A stretch of DNA of 64,000 bases from Gracilinema caldarium DSM 7334 (lineage in GTDB: Bacteria; Spirochaetota; Spirochaetia; Treponematales; Breznakiellaceae), in assembly GCF_000219725.1 (NCBI RefSeq), contig NC_015732.1, forward strand, positions 2,734,972-2,798,971, given 5' to 3'. Positions within the stretch are counted from its first letter, which is position 1. Every line of letters begins with the position of its first letter. The position numbers and the translations under genes are program-made. The notes under the pieces are model-generated. The model did not search any database, had not been told where the DNA came from, and saw only the letters and a list, made by a program, of their open reading frames with translations. Positions 8,438-17,574 of the stretch are shown here, in pieces.

Positions 8438-9612
8438 CCAGGTTGATGAAGGGAAGTCCCTACTGGAGCAGCCGCTGTGCAGCTCTGGAGCCCTACACTC
8501 CGGGGGAGCAGCCCCGGGACCGGCGGTACATCAAACTGAATACCAATGAAAGCCCCTACCCGCCTTCGCCGAAGGTGCTAGAAGCGCTTAAGACTGCGGC
8601 CAACGGGGACCTGCGGCTCTATCCGGACCCGACATGCCTTGCGCTCCGCGAAACAATCGCGAGGAGGTACGGGCTTCCGGGCCCCGAATGGGTCTTTGTG
8701 GGGAACGGCTCTGATGAAATCCTCGCCTTTGCCTTTGCGGCCTTTTTCGGTCCCCGGAAACGGACCGGCTCCACCCCGGCATCCGGCTCAGGGCTTATCA
8801 CAGGACAAAGCGGGCCGGATCCGCTCTACCAAGATGAGGCTCCCCTGCTCTTCCCGGACATCACCTACAGCTTTTATCCGGTCTATGCCCAGTTGTGGAA
8901 TATTCCCTACGGGACGATTCCGGTTTCAGACACGTTTGAAATAGATCCTCGGGAGTACTTGCAAAGGGCTGCCGGTGTAGTCCTGGCGAATCCTAACGCA
9001 CCAACAGGCCGCGCCCTCGGCAAGGGGGCTCTCAGGGAACTGGCCGCCTTTCATCAACAGAACCAACGGGTAGTTTTAATTGATGAGGCCTATGTGGACT
9101 TTGGGGGCGAATCCATGGCGGAAGATGTTAAACAGTTTGATAATCTCCTCGTGGTCCATACACTTTCCAAGTCCCGTTCTCTGGCAGGGCTCAGGGTGGG
9201 CTATGCACTGGGACATCCGGACCTTATCGAAGGCTTGCGGCGGATTAAGGACTCCTTTAATTCGTATACACTGGACCGGCTTGCATTGGCAGGTGCCCAG
9301 GCGGCCATCGAAGACCGGGACTATTACGATGCCATGGCTGCTCGGATTATCGCAACCCGAGAGCGGACCTGCACCCAGCTCGAAGCCCTGGGATTCGAAG
9401 TAATTCCCTCTGGGGCAAACTTTATCTTTATCCGGCATCCGGCGCGGCGCGGGGCAGAACTGTTTCAGTCGCTGCGAGACCGTGGGATCCTTGTCCGTCA
9501 CTGGAACAAGGAGCGGATCAGCGAGTACCTCCGGGTGAGTATCGGGACCGATGAGGAAATGGACAGCTTTGTAGGCTGTTGCCAGGAACTTGTAGAAAAG
9601 CCAAATACGTAG
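8434..9612 (+). CDS. hisC: Histidinol-phosphate aminotransferase
   Basis: This 392-residue class I/II PLP aminotransferase converts imidazoleacetol phosphate to histidinol phosphate. The family start KLNTNESPYPPSP, the VLIDEAYVDF aspartate (Asp218) and the Schiff-base lysine Lys246 in HTLSKSRSLAGLRVGY are present. Residues about 108-136 (TGSTPASGSGLITGQSG region) form a Gly/Ser-rich insert where the family normally has a short loop, explaining the length above the usual 350-370. The ATGA overlap with the preceding gene indicates coupled translation. Confidence 0.94.
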   Translation: MTRLMKGSPYWSSRCAALEPYTPGEQPRDRRYIKLNTNESPYPPSPKVLEALKTAANGDLRLYPDPTCLALRETIARRYGLPGPEWVFVGNGSDEILAFAFAAFFGPRKRTGSTPASGSGLITGQSGPDPLYQDEAPLLFPDITYSFYPVYAQLWNIPYGTIPVSDTFEIDPREYLQRAAGVVLANPNAPTGRALGKGALRELAAFHQQNQRVVLIDEAYVDFGGESMAEDVKQFDNLLVVHTLSKSRSLAGLRVGYALGHPDLIEGLRRIKDSFNSYTLDRLALAGAQAAIEDRDYYDAMAARIIATRERTCTQLEALGFEVIPSGANFIFIRHPARRGAELFQSLRDRGILVRHWNKERISEYLRVSIGTDEEMDSFVGCCQELVEKPNT

Positions 9613-9640
9613 GGAGCGCCATCGCACCAGAGGAATGATC

Positions 9641-11038
9641 ATGACCATACTGAAAGCCAAGGATTTTGATGCATACTGGAACTCACTCCATGGGGGCAGA
9701 CCTTTGCCCCGGGGAGACGCCGCGGCGGCTGGCCCCGCACACCTCGCATCCAGCCCTGCTGCCGCGGCCCCTGTTGCCGCGAGCCCCTCGCCTGAGGCCC
9801 TAAGCCCATCAGCGGCCACAGCGACCGACACAGCGGTCCTCGCCATCATCGAAGCTGTCCGTTCCGGCGGGGACCGGGCCCTGCGGGACCTGGCGGCCCG
9901 CTTTGACCGCTCAAGCCCAGAACGGCTGGAAGTTCCCATGACTGCGGCCCGCCGGGCCCTTGAGGAACTGGAAGCGACCGATGCGAGCCTCGCCACAGCC
10001 CTGAGGCTCGCCGCTGACCACATCAGGGTTTTTGCAGAACTGCAGAAAAAGCAGTTTACCGACTTTGAGGTGAAACTTGAGCCGGGGCTTTTCACGGGTC
10101 AGCGGTGCATTCCGGTGGAACGGGCTGCGGTCTATGTCCCGGCGGGCCGCTTCCCCCTCATTTCTACGGTGCTCATGGGGGTCATCCCCGCAAAGGTAGC
10201 CGGTGTGGATGAGCTTATCATCCTGTCACCGCCTCTTGAAGATGGCCTTCCGGACCGGCGCATCCTGGCCGCAGCGGCATTGGCCGGGGCAGACCGGATA
10301 TTTGCCGTCGGCGGTGCCCAGGCTGTTGCGGCAGCCGCCTTTGGAACCGAATCGGTCCCCCGCTGTGATGTGATCGTGGGGCCGGGAAATAAATATGTGG
10401 CCGCCGCAAAGCGGCTCCTCTTTGGCCAGGTCGGCATAGACTTTGTGGCGGGTCCCACGGATGTGCTCATCATAGCCGATGGAACGGCCAGCGCGGACCT
10501 CATCGCCGCGGATATGCTGGCTCAGGCAGAACATGATCCGGACGCCCGCGCCCGGGTCCTAGTCCCCAGCGAAGCGCTGGCCCAGGCCGTGCAGGCCGAC
10601 CTGGTGCGGCGGCTGAGCAAGCTGGGCACCGCCGACACCGCCCGGGCATCCCTCGATGCCGGGGGGCTTATCATCATCTATGAAACCCTGGACGAAGCCA
10701 TACAGATTGCTAACACCATTGCACCGGAACACCTGGAACTGCACCTGGCAGAGCCGGAGACCATTGCCGGCAGGCTCAGGAATTATGGCTCCCTCTTTAT
10801 AGGGCACCTGGCGGCGGAAGTGCTGGGCGATTATTCAGCAGGGATTAACCATACCCTTCCAACTTCAGGAACAGCCCGCTTTACCGGCGGCCTCTCGGTC
10901 CGGCACTTCATTAAAACCGTCACCAGCCTCCGCTGTACGCCAGGTTCCGGCTTTGAGACAAGCCGAAAGGCCGCTGCCATAATCGCCCGTGCTGAAGGGC
11001 TCGACGGCCACCGGCAAAGCGCTGAGAGCAGGGGATAG
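9641..11038 (+). CDS. hisD: Histidinol dehydrogenase
   Basis: HisD oxidises histidinol to histidine with two NAD and a zinc ion. The motifs GPGNKYVAAAK, DFVAGPTDVLI, LAQAEHDPDA (zinc ligands Gln/His) and LGDYSAGINHTLPTSG are all present. Two ATGs lie six bases apart; I prefer 9641 because AGAGGA (9629-9634) is correctly spaced for it and too close to 9635. From there the protein has 465 residues. A roughly 40-residue Ala/Pro/Ser-rich insert (about residues 24-62) interrupts the N-terminal region and accounts for the extra length. It is the last gene of the operon. Confidence 0.94.
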   Translation: MTILKAKDFDAYWNSLHGGRPLPRGDAAAAGPAHLASSPAAAAPVAASPSPEALSPSAATATDTAVLAIIEAVRSGGDRALRDLAARFDRSSPERLEVPMTAARRALEELEATDASLATALRLAADHIRVFAELQKKQFTDFEVKLEPGLFTGQRCIPVERAAVYVPAGRFPLISTVLMGVIPAKVAGVDELIILSPPLEDGLPDRRILAAAALAGADRIFAVGGAQAVAAAAFGTESVPRCDVIVGPGNKYVAAAKRLLFGQVGIDFVAGPTDVLIIADGTASADLIAADMLAQAEHDPDARARVLVPSEALAQAVQADLVRRLSKLGTADTARASLDAGGLIIIYETLDEAIQIANTIAPEHLELHLAEPETIAGRLRNYGSLFIGHLAAEVLGDYSAGINHTLPTSGTARFTGGLSVRHFIKTVTSLRCTPGSGFETSRKAAAIIARAEGLDGHRQSAESRG

Positions 11039-11093
11039 TCTGCAAGATCAGGTTTCACACGTAGGATGAGATCTGTTTAGGAAACGTGGCGCA

Positions 11094-11121
11094 TCTCAAA
11101 AGCTAACCGAGCTTTTAGAGG
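11094..11121. repeat. Hairpin after hisD, dispersed TTTTAGAGGCG family
   Basis: AAAAGCT (11098-11104) pairs with AGCTTTT (11110-11116), flanked by CTC and GAG, then GCGCC and TATTATT. It lies 56 bases after hisD and can terminate the operon. Its 3' half matches hairpins elsewhere in the window. From here to 11253 I see only an AT-rich stretch whose minus strand could carry a short decayed coding remnant, with no confident gene. Confidence 0.55.
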
Positions 11122-11253
11122 CGCCTATTATTCAACCTTAAAGTTCCGAACCTGGTTGATAATATGCTGAAACTGCTCAAAAAATTATTGGTTCAATGAA
11201 CTGATATTCACCGTATACTCTTTAACGCTGCTGGTACGGAATGTATCGTATGC

Positions 11254-12021
11254 TTAATTTGCTTTCTTTTTATAATAAATGTATAAAAAGACAGGCATAA
11301 TTATGATACCAATTATTAAACCATACATTACGTAGACAGAAATAAATAAAGGTCCTATAGGTTCTATGAAATAAACACTTAAATTATTAAAAAACACATA
11401 AACGAGTAACATAATCACCAAACATAAGGGTTGATAAAAAACTTTATAGTATGCATGAATAACTTGAATATCTAATAGCAAGGTTTCGCTATTTTTAGAA
11501 AATAGAGATTTTACTACTCTATATGCAGAATTATTCTCTATTGCCTTATAGGGTATCGCCTGAAGTTCAAAAAAATTCATTCTTTGTAAACTGCCCAATG
11601 GTGCGCTAAATCCCCGTTCAATACAAACAATAACAATACTAGAAACACCAATTTTAAATATCATTATTGCTATGATGAACCATACATCATATACAGGGTT
11701 TATTTTTTGCCACATGATGAAGCCATCACTATTAGAACCATATGGACCTTTTAAAATTATATAATTTAAAATTCCATCTAGTACATTTATAAACCAAGAG
11801 AAAAATATATTTAAAATACGGTATACTTTTTTTTGTATTTCAATGAATAAAAGTATAGATAATCCAAGACTATAAATTGATAATAAAAGCAGCATTACTC
11901 CGTTGACAAATCGGATAGGATTATAATTGGATAAAATAAACCAAGTAAAATAAAGTGATCCTGTTACCCACAAAAGTTCGCCTGGAAAAAGCTGATAATT
12001 CTTATATTTTATTAATTCCAT
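11254..12021 (-). CDS. Hypothetical polytopic membrane protein
   Basis: I do not recognise this family. The 255-residue product has about six hydrophobic segments: near the N-terminus (LLWVTGSLYFTWFILS), two in the first third, one near the middle (VWFIIAIMIFKIGVSSIVIV) and two near the C-terminus ending LYIYYKKKAN. A region near residues 160-200 is cytoplasmic-like and charged. An upstream in-frame TTG would add ten residues, but ATG 12021 fits a membrane protein start better. The gene is much more AT-rich than the his operon beside it and sits in a block of mobile-element remnants, so it was probably acquired by transfer. Confidence 0.55.
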   Translation of the reverse strand: MELIKYKNYQLFPGELLWVTGSLYFTWFILSNYNPIRFVNGVMLLLLSIYSLGLSILLFIEIQKKVYRILNIFFSWFINVLDGILNYIILKGPYGSNSDGFIMWQKINPVYDVWFIIAIMIFKIGVSSIVIVCIERGFSAPLGSLQRMNFFELQAIPYKAIENNSAYRVVKSLFSKNSETLLLDIQVIHAYYKVFYQPLCLVIMLLVYVFFNNLSVYFIEPIGPLFISVYVMYGLIIGIIIMPVFLYIYYKKKAN

Positions 12022-12081
12022 GGTAAACCAACCTATTATTTGGCCGCTCAAACCATTAACTCATTTGAGTAGCATGTGTTT

Positions 12082-12261
12082 TTAGAATTTACTACATTGC
12101 TGAACAGCTCTTCCTAAATCATATGAATCACATGCATATTGCACTGCTTTAGGAACAGAAGGATTTTTAATTGCATATAAACCAACACCTGCTGCAACAA
12201 CATCTGCAACAACCACTGCTGTTTTTTTAATTTCATTTATTGAATTTTTTACTTGAGATTT
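12082..12261 (-). pseudogene. C-terminal coding remnant, unknown family
   Basis: A 59-codon open stretch on the minus strand reads SQVKNSINEIKKTAVVVADV, then an Ala/Gly-rich hydrophobic segment, and ends AVQQCSKF before a TAA. It has plausible protein character but no start codon, and a stop lies directly upstream, so it looks like the tail of a truncated gene. It could be the end of a secreted or toxin-associated protein like its neighbours; that is a guess. Confidence 0.4.
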
Positions 12262-12339
12262 TTATGTACGGGAACCTGAACCTCTGCCATCACCATGGTA
12301 GCACCACGTTATTTGTCAACATAGATGTCGCCCGTTTAA

Positions 12340-12703
12340 TGATGCTGTGCGTTCAGCACCACTCTGTCACAATGGACCCAATCTTTAAGGGATGACCGTA
12401 TTTCTGGTCGAAAGAGCCGTACATAGGTAAGAGCTCTTTATCAATACCATAGTGGCGCTGATCGGGTGTCACAGAGCCAATCCCAGCATGTCGATGTTAA
12501 GTAATGTACCAATGGACAAAATCGGCAAACCACTGTTGTGCATGCTCTTGCATAGGATTCCCATTATCAACATACAGGTAAACAGGTCGTGTTCCATTCC
12601 GTGCAACCATTCTTTCAAAACACTGGCTCGCTAATGATGTTGTCTCCCGGTTATGAATCTCCCAGCCGACAATCTTTCTACTCCAGCGCCCAATTCCCCT
12701 AGG
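12340..12703 (-). pseudogene. IS3/IS481-type transposase remnant (rve domain)
   Basis: The minus strand reads WSRKIVGWEIHNRETTSLAS and later VYLYVDNGNPMQ, the catalytic-core region of an integrase-type (rve) transposase including the DNG aspartate motif. In a shifted frame follows GSVTPDQRHYGIDKELL, a typical C-terminal motif of the same enzymes. Frameshifts and stops show it is dead. It is fused at its 5' side to the end of a TPR-like coding region, so the original insertion probably interrupted that gene. Confidence 0.65.
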
Positions 12704-13231
12704 CCTGAGAATATGTGGGGTCATTGTCAATGTTTTTTTATAGGCCGTAGCGGCCTCTTGAGAGCGTTCCAGCTTTTGCAATACATCGCCAATGACCAGG
12801 TAAAAAGACTGATAGGCAGGAGCCAACAAAATGGCCTCCTAATATTAAGCTTTGACAGCTTCCTCGTACCCGCCAGTGGCCTGGAGGGTATTTGCTTCTG
12901 CTACAAGGGCATTGGCTTGCTCTTGCGGCACCGGAACAGTGGTAGATAGCCGGGGTGAGAGTTTCTTGTAGAGGTATGCCGCCTTGATCAAAATATCAGC
13001 AAACTCGGGATCATTTGCTTCAAATTCTCGAACAGCCAGAACGCCGATATTAATGCGCTTTTTCGCTTCCGCGGTCGGTACACGCTCATGATTAACATCA
13101 TCTTGCATGGCTTGCAACTGGGTTTGAATCACTTGCAGCACCTGCCAGCCCGGCGCGTGGGCCAACCTGTCATTGACCATCTTACTTGCTGAGTCTAGCA
13201 ATCCGCTCAATTCGGATATTTCCACACTCAT
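12704..13231 (-). pseudogene. Tsi6-like immunity domain plus TPR, interrupted
   Basis: The frame starts MSVEISELSGLLDSASKMVN and runs through NIGVLAVREFEANDPEFADI, resembling the Tsi6-type immunity domain that protects cells from a NAD(P)-targeting secreted effector. After QATGGYEEAVKA two in-frame stops (TAA, then TAG two codons on) interrupt it. The same frame continues EAILLAPAYQSFYLVIGD with TPR-like features and is cut by transposase sequence near 12703. The first 128 residues could still be made. The Tsi6 assignment rests on memory of the family pattern and is tentative; the interruption is directly visible. Confidence 0.45.
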
Positions 13232-13506
13232 ATCATTCCCCTAAGGTATGAAAACTACCCTTGTCAGCAGAAAAGAACTGGACACCTCCACCAATACAAG
13301 AAAAATTGATAGGAATTGTCATTTCGTGGTTTTTACGGTTTTGCGTCGAAATTCGGTTTTTCCCCTAAAATTATTTTCCAGCCCGAACAACTAAACCAAT
13401 CAAAAATTTCGGCAACGCCAACACTGTGAAGTATAATTTCAGTCTATTTCTGCCGTCAATCCCTGATTCGAGCCAATGTGACAAAGCTCAAAAATATAAC
13501 TCCCCC

Positions 13507-14073
13507 TCAAAGCCATATAACCTCCGGTTTTGAGTTTTTATCCTGTTCCGCATAAACTTCATTTTGGGAGTGGAACCTAGGGAATTCTCCAAAGGATTGG
13601 TTACTGACAACACAGACGCACAGCAGTGGCCGCCTTGCAGCAAGGGAGAAAAATTCAGACAGTAGCGAGAATAGTAACTTGGATACCTCTTCAAACAAGC
13701 GTTTATCAGATTTAAAGTATGGCTTTAGATTCTTGGGAATCGTAAACACAAATTGCCAATGCGATAAATCCAACAGCAAGTCCTAAGCCAGGTATTCAGC
13801 ATAGAGTAAGGTCCTCTTTTGGTTGCAGGATGGACAAAGATTGAAAACCTTGCACGAAAACGGCCTGAAGTAGGAATGACCACAATCTTCGTAACGGATA
13901 CGAGCTACACCTTTTGACCAGTCGGCGAAACCAGTGAATTGCTCTAGGCGGTCAAGAATTGTCTGGGGTGGACTGGCATAGGCTTGGTACTGAGTAAGAG
14001 AATTGCGGACTATGGTCTGGATTACTCCTTCCCGATGGGGAATAAGTGTATATGCAGTCTGCACCAAACACAT
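13507..14073 (-). pseudogene. IS91-family transposase remnant
   Basis: The upstream part (14073-13783) encodes the zinc-binding N-terminus, with RIRYEDCGHSYFRPFSC and FNLCPSCNQKRTLLYAEYLA. After an in-frame TAG the same frame continues DLLLDLSHWQFVFTIPKNLK, the start of the Y2/HUH transposase region. The sequence breaks off after SFGEFPRFHSQ, before the HUH and tyrosine motifs. A nonsense codon and 3' truncation make it inactive. The 270 bases between 13232 and 13500 hold no gene I can support. Confidence 0.7.
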
Positions 14074-14095
14074 AGAGACAGTTACAAAACAATAT

Positions 14096-14431
14096 GACTC
14101 TTCACTATTTTATATGGATAAGCATCTCAGCTTACCAGCGACCCGGTAAGTAATCTGTAAGCATATCCGGTCTTAATAGTCAGGTTCTCAGGATTTTTAA
14201 ACCAAGATATAATTATTTTGTTTAAATCTTTTACTTCAATCTGTTCTCTCTGACGAGTTTCATCAACACCAACTCGATAGACCTGGAGAAAACCGGATTG
14301 TTCACGAGCCCAGGGAACTTCATGCATACAGGTATATTTTGTATTGAAAACAATCAAGGTAAATATCCAATTTTTTAGGCCAAGAATCGCCTGAAATATT
14401 TTTGCCTACCCACACGTTTGAGCGAAGAGCC
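14096..14431 (-). mobile_element. Internally deleted ISL3-type element
   Basis: Both ends match the intact ISL3-type element at 34927-36194. GACTCTTCACTATTTTATAT begins at 14096 (the intact right end begins GGTTCTTCGCTATTTTATAT). The reverse complement of 14412-14431 reads GGCTCTTCGCTCAAACGTGT (the intact left end reads GGCTCTTCGCTAAAACGTGT). Between them only 336 bases remain, holding scraps of transposase (VPWAREQSGF, RVGVDET, WFKNPENLT). No target duplication is recognisable. Confidence 0.75.
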
Positions 14432-14447
14432 CTAAAATTGTAAAAAT

Positions 14448-15479
14448 TTATGGGATCCGAATTTCGTTCCTTAACACCTTCCGAACAAAACGGCCCGATT
14501 CGGAAAGGTCCGAATCTTTCCAATAGCCCTTTCCTTCCCGGTCAGCGTTGTACACCAGGGCGCCTGATTCTTCTCCCTTGTTATTGACCGACCAGTTAAC
14601 CCAGGAAATCTTATGCTTTTTCAGGAATGAAAGCCACTCTTTGGATTTTTCCATATAAAAGCCGCCGCCCCCGGAAGCATCGGAGGTGCCCCATTCGGTT
14701 ACAAAAAGAGGAAGTCCCTTAGCCAGCGCTTTCTCAGCTTTGGCTCGCAGTTCTTGTCCATGGGTCCCCGCGTAGAAATGGAGGGTATACATGATATTTT
14801 TCTGATTCTGTATGGGGTCCGCTGCAGCCACATCCACATCCTGACTCCAATTGGGGGTCCCCACAATGATGATATTATCCGGATCATACTGGCGAATTGC
14901 CGCAATTACTGCTTCCGCATAGGGCTTTATATTGCCCTGCCAGGTCACATCCTTACCGTTGGGCTCATTGCAGATTTCATAGATAATATGAGGGTACTTT
15001 CTATATTGCTGTGCTATATCTGTAAAAAACTCGATAGCCTTTGCCTGATACGCCTGGGGATTTTTATCACTGAGAACATGCCAGTCCACAATCACATAAA
15101 CACCGAGCTTTAAAGCTGCTTCTATGGAACTGATGACCTTTTCTTTGATGACAGGGTTCTGGATATAACCTCCCTCGGTAAGATACATGGCCGCCCGCCA
15201 TACCTGGATATTCCAGTCATCCCGGAGCCATCCTATGACATCCTCATTGGCATACTTGCCAGCCCACTGGAGACCAAAACTACTCATTCCCCGAAGCTGT
15301 ATCGGTTTACCCCCTTCGGTGCATAGCTTGGTACCAATTACCTGCAATTGGCCGAAGCGTTCCACTACGGTCTTGCCATTTTTATCCACCGAAAGCTGAG
15401 TATCATCAATCCCACAGGCTGATATCAACATGACCATCAAACCAAGGATTCCAAACCATGCAGTGCGTTCTTTCATCAT
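14448..15479 (-). CDS. GH5 endoglucanase-type lipoprotein
   Basis: This 343-residue lipoprotein (lipobox ISAC, Cys22) carries a glycoside hydrolase family 5 barrel. The acid/base is Glu172 in YEICNEPNG and the nucleophile is Glu262 in LFVTEWGTSDASG. Family landmarks RGMSSFGLQW, RAAMY, VDWHVLSD and VNWSVNNK are also present. The pattern is closest to GH5 cellulases that cut beta-1,4-glucans, and the lipid anchor suggests action at the cell surface or periplasm. GGGGGAAG precedes the start codons. A dispersed-family hairpin lies in its 5' leader. No separate carbohydrate-binding module is present. Confidence 0.9.
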   Translation of the reverse strand: MMKERTAWFGILGLMVMLISACGIDDTQLSVDKNGKTVVERFGQLQVIGTKLCTEGGKPIQLRGMSSFGLQWAGKYANEDVIGWLRDDWNIQVWRAAMYLTEGGYIQNPVIKEKVISSIEAALKLGVYVIVDWHVLSDKNPQAYQAKAIEFFTDIAQQYRKYPHIIYEICNEPNGKDVTWQGNIKPYAEAVIAAIRQYDPDNIIIVGTPNWSQDVDVAAADPIQNQKNIMYTLHFYAGTHGQELRAKAEKALAKGLPLFVTEWGTSDASGGGGFYMEKSKEWLSFLKKHKISWVNWSVNNKGEESGALVYNADREGKGYWKDSDLSESGRFVRKVLRNEIRIP

Positions 15480-15495
15480 CCTACTTCCCCCATTA

Positions 15496-15540
15496 TCGTT
15501 ATAGGGGACCTCTAAAACTTCACTTTTTAGAGGCGCTCTA
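15496..15540. repeat. Hairpin between divergent genes, dispersed family
   Basis: CCTCTAAAA (15509-15517) pairs with TTTTAGAGG (15525-15533), and outer flanks TTATAG and CTATAA also pair. It lies between the divergent GH5 and radical SAM genes, so here it is in the GH5 leader rather than behind a gene. A terminator role is possible only as a leader attenuator. Confidence 0.6.
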
Positions 15541-15703
15541 TAATGATAAGGTCACATTTATTGAATATTTTCAAACAATGCACATTAGTTTAATCTACTT
15601 TAGGAGAAAGTCAAGCTAAGAATCGGTCATGAGCTATTCAAGATGCACTAAATAGACAAGCGAGGCTCGACCTTGGTCGAACTCTTTTTCTATAATACCA
15701 GAT

Positions 15704-16645
15704 ATGAGTAGCTCAATCAGTTCCGTAAAAGATCATCGGCTTGACCGGGAAGCAGGGGCCATTATATATCCTGTCATATCCCGCAGAGCCGGGGGCCTTT
15801 CGGTGGGCATTAACCTGTTTCCAGACCGGAAAACCTGCAGTTTTGACTGCCCCTACTGCGAGGTGTTTCCCTTCGAGATGGACCTAAAGTTTTCTCTTGC
15901 AGCCATGGAACAGGGACTGCGGAACCTGGCAGAAGAGCTCCAGACAGATCCCCCTGCGCATCCGGTTCGGGACATCTCGTTTTCCGGGAATGGGGAACCG
16001 ACCCTGCATCCTGACCTTATTCCGGCCCTTACCCTAGCCGCCCGGTTGCGTCGCGAACTCTTTCAGGTTCATCAACCTGATGTAAAACTGGTGCTCATCA
16101 CGAACGGCACGGGGCTCCTGGATACATCGATAGCAGCATTCCTCGCCCAGGCAGCCCGGGGTGAAATGCCTTATTTTGATGGCCCCTCTGAAGCCCTCGA
16201 GATATGGCTCAAGATTGATGCGGGAACCAAATTCTGGTATGAACAAATGAACCGTTCAGCACTACCCTTTGAGGCACTGAACGAAGCAATCGATGCCTTT
16301 GCCCGGCGGGCCCCCTTCATCATCCAGACTATGATCTGCAAGGTTGATGGACAGCTCCCGCCCGAGGAAGAGGTTACTGCCTGGGAAGGGCGGATACGAC
16401 AGTTGGTGGAAGCCTCGCTTATAGAAGCACCACCCCACCCACCCTTGGCAGACGAATCATCTGCACCCACAGGTGGTAAGCACAGAACGGTTGGACCTCA
16501 GGCTATCCAGCTCTATGGAAAGGCTCGCCCTGCTCCGGAGGACCCGAAAACGGAACCCGTAGACGAGTCCTACCTTGCGGCTCGGCGGGCTTCCTTACTG
16601 AAAGCCCTCGCTCTCCATCATCTTCCGATAAATTTGTTTGTATAG
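15704..16645 (+). CDS. Radical SAM protein, CX3CX2C type
   Basis: The 313-residue product has the [4Fe-4S]/SAM motif CSFDCPYC (Cys45, Cys49, Cys52), then FSGNGEPTLHP, the GGE-like SAM-binding strand, and LITNGTGL. This pattern fits the COG0731-type radical SAM oxidoreductases related to the catalytic domain of TYW1, whose bacterial members mostly lack an assigned reaction. The region near residues 240-275 is a Pro/Gly-rich linker. No Shine-Dalgarno sequence is obvious, and a TATAAT at 15691-15696 lies close to the start. No neighbour points to a substrate. Confidence 0.75.
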   Translation: MSSSISSVKDHRLDREAGAIIYPVISRRAGGLSVGINLFPDRKTCSFDCPYCEVFPFEMDLKFSLAAMEQGLRNLAEELQTDPPAHPVRDISFSGNGEPTLHPDLIPALTLAARLRRELFQVHQPDVKLVLITNGTGLLDTSIAAFLAQAARGEMPYFDGPSEALEIWLKIDAGTKFWYEQMNRSALPFEALNEAIDAFARRAPFIIQTMICKVDGQLPPEEEVTAWEGRIRQLVEASLIEAPPHPPLADESSAPTGGKHRTVGPQAIQLYGKARPAPEDPKTEPVDESYLAARRASLLKALALHHLPINLFV

Positions 16646-16745
16646 GGTTATCTGGCCGCCTCATATTACTCTTTTTCCTCCCAAAAAGCACATCACGGCA
16701 ATACTGCAGAAGTAAAAAAATGAGTATCATGATAAAAAAGAAAAC

Positions 16746-16774
16746 TTGACCGATTAAATTGTCTGTACTATGCT
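16746..16774 (+). promoter_or_regulatory. Promoter of the TPR lipoprotein gene
   Basis: TTGACC (16746-16751) and TATGCT (16769-16774) are spaced by 17 bases, about 32 bases before the ATG. AAGGGG provides the ribosome-binding site. Confidence 0.6.
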
Positions 16775-16806
16775 AACTAAATCAACTTTGTTATAAGGGG
16801 TTTAAT

Positions 16807-17574
16807 ATGAAAAAATGTAGTATAGCGATTGCATTCCTTTATGTTCTACTGTTTGTTTCCTGTGCGACCAATAGCACTACTGCTAAGGATGATAGTACGA
16901 TTGATTCTGTAGCGGTCGTTACCAAGAAAAACTTTGAACTGGATATGTATGCTGATGCCCCACAAAGTGTTCGCGATGCCATAGCCCGTTGTGATAGCCT
17001 TATTACACAAGCTAAATATGCATCTGCCCTTCGTGCTCTTTCTATAGATGAAGATCTGGGAAAAGATAAGGACTATATTATCTATAAGTGGACAGAAGTA
17101 ATTACCAACTGGTTCAGTTTTAGCATGATGCATACTATGTTTGATATCAAGGACTTTAATAGTGAAGAAGAACTGTATGCCTATCGCCGCGACATTTCAT
17201 ATGGCAACAAAGAAATGAGTTTTAATTTAACCGTTGACTATACCGGACCCGAAGGTAAAATTGATGAATACGAAAAAATCTATGGCGAAACTCCAAGAAC
17301 TAATCTGGCACGGGCTCAGTACTATTTTGACGTCTCGCAACGCTATAAAGATCAATGGTTAAAACCATATGATGAACTACTATCACTTGCATATGAAAAT
17401 TACCGCAAAGCTATTAGCGCGAACTTTTACAATCTGAGGGCCCTTGAAAATTATGCCCAATCTGCTTTATTAACTAATCATTTTGAGGAAGCTTACAAAG
17501 GGTATAAAGATCTTGTAGAATATAGGCCAGAGTTTGGCAACTACTGGTATAATTTCGCCGTATCCAGTATGTAG
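16807..17574 (+). pseudogene. TPR lipoprotein, 5' part, interrupted by an IS
   Basis: The 255-residue product is a lipoprotein (lipobox FVSC, Cys19) with helical repeats toward its end (YENYRKAISANFYNLRALEN, HFEEAYKGYKDLVEYRPEFG). It stops at a TAG made of two target bases plus the first base of the insertion sequence. Deleting 17574-19222 and one copy of TATGTA joins it in frame to 19229-19802, giving an intact 446-residue TPR protein that reads SSMYLEQYNEAIDYCNKAI across the junction. The original role was probably an envelope-associated scaffold; the function is unknown. Confidence 0.9.

Noticed and set aside
9076-10095. 339-codon minus-strand ORF opposite hisC/hisD
   Set aside because: It results from GC-rich third-position bias of the his genes and is composed of Arg/Ala/Ser runs without recognisable domains.
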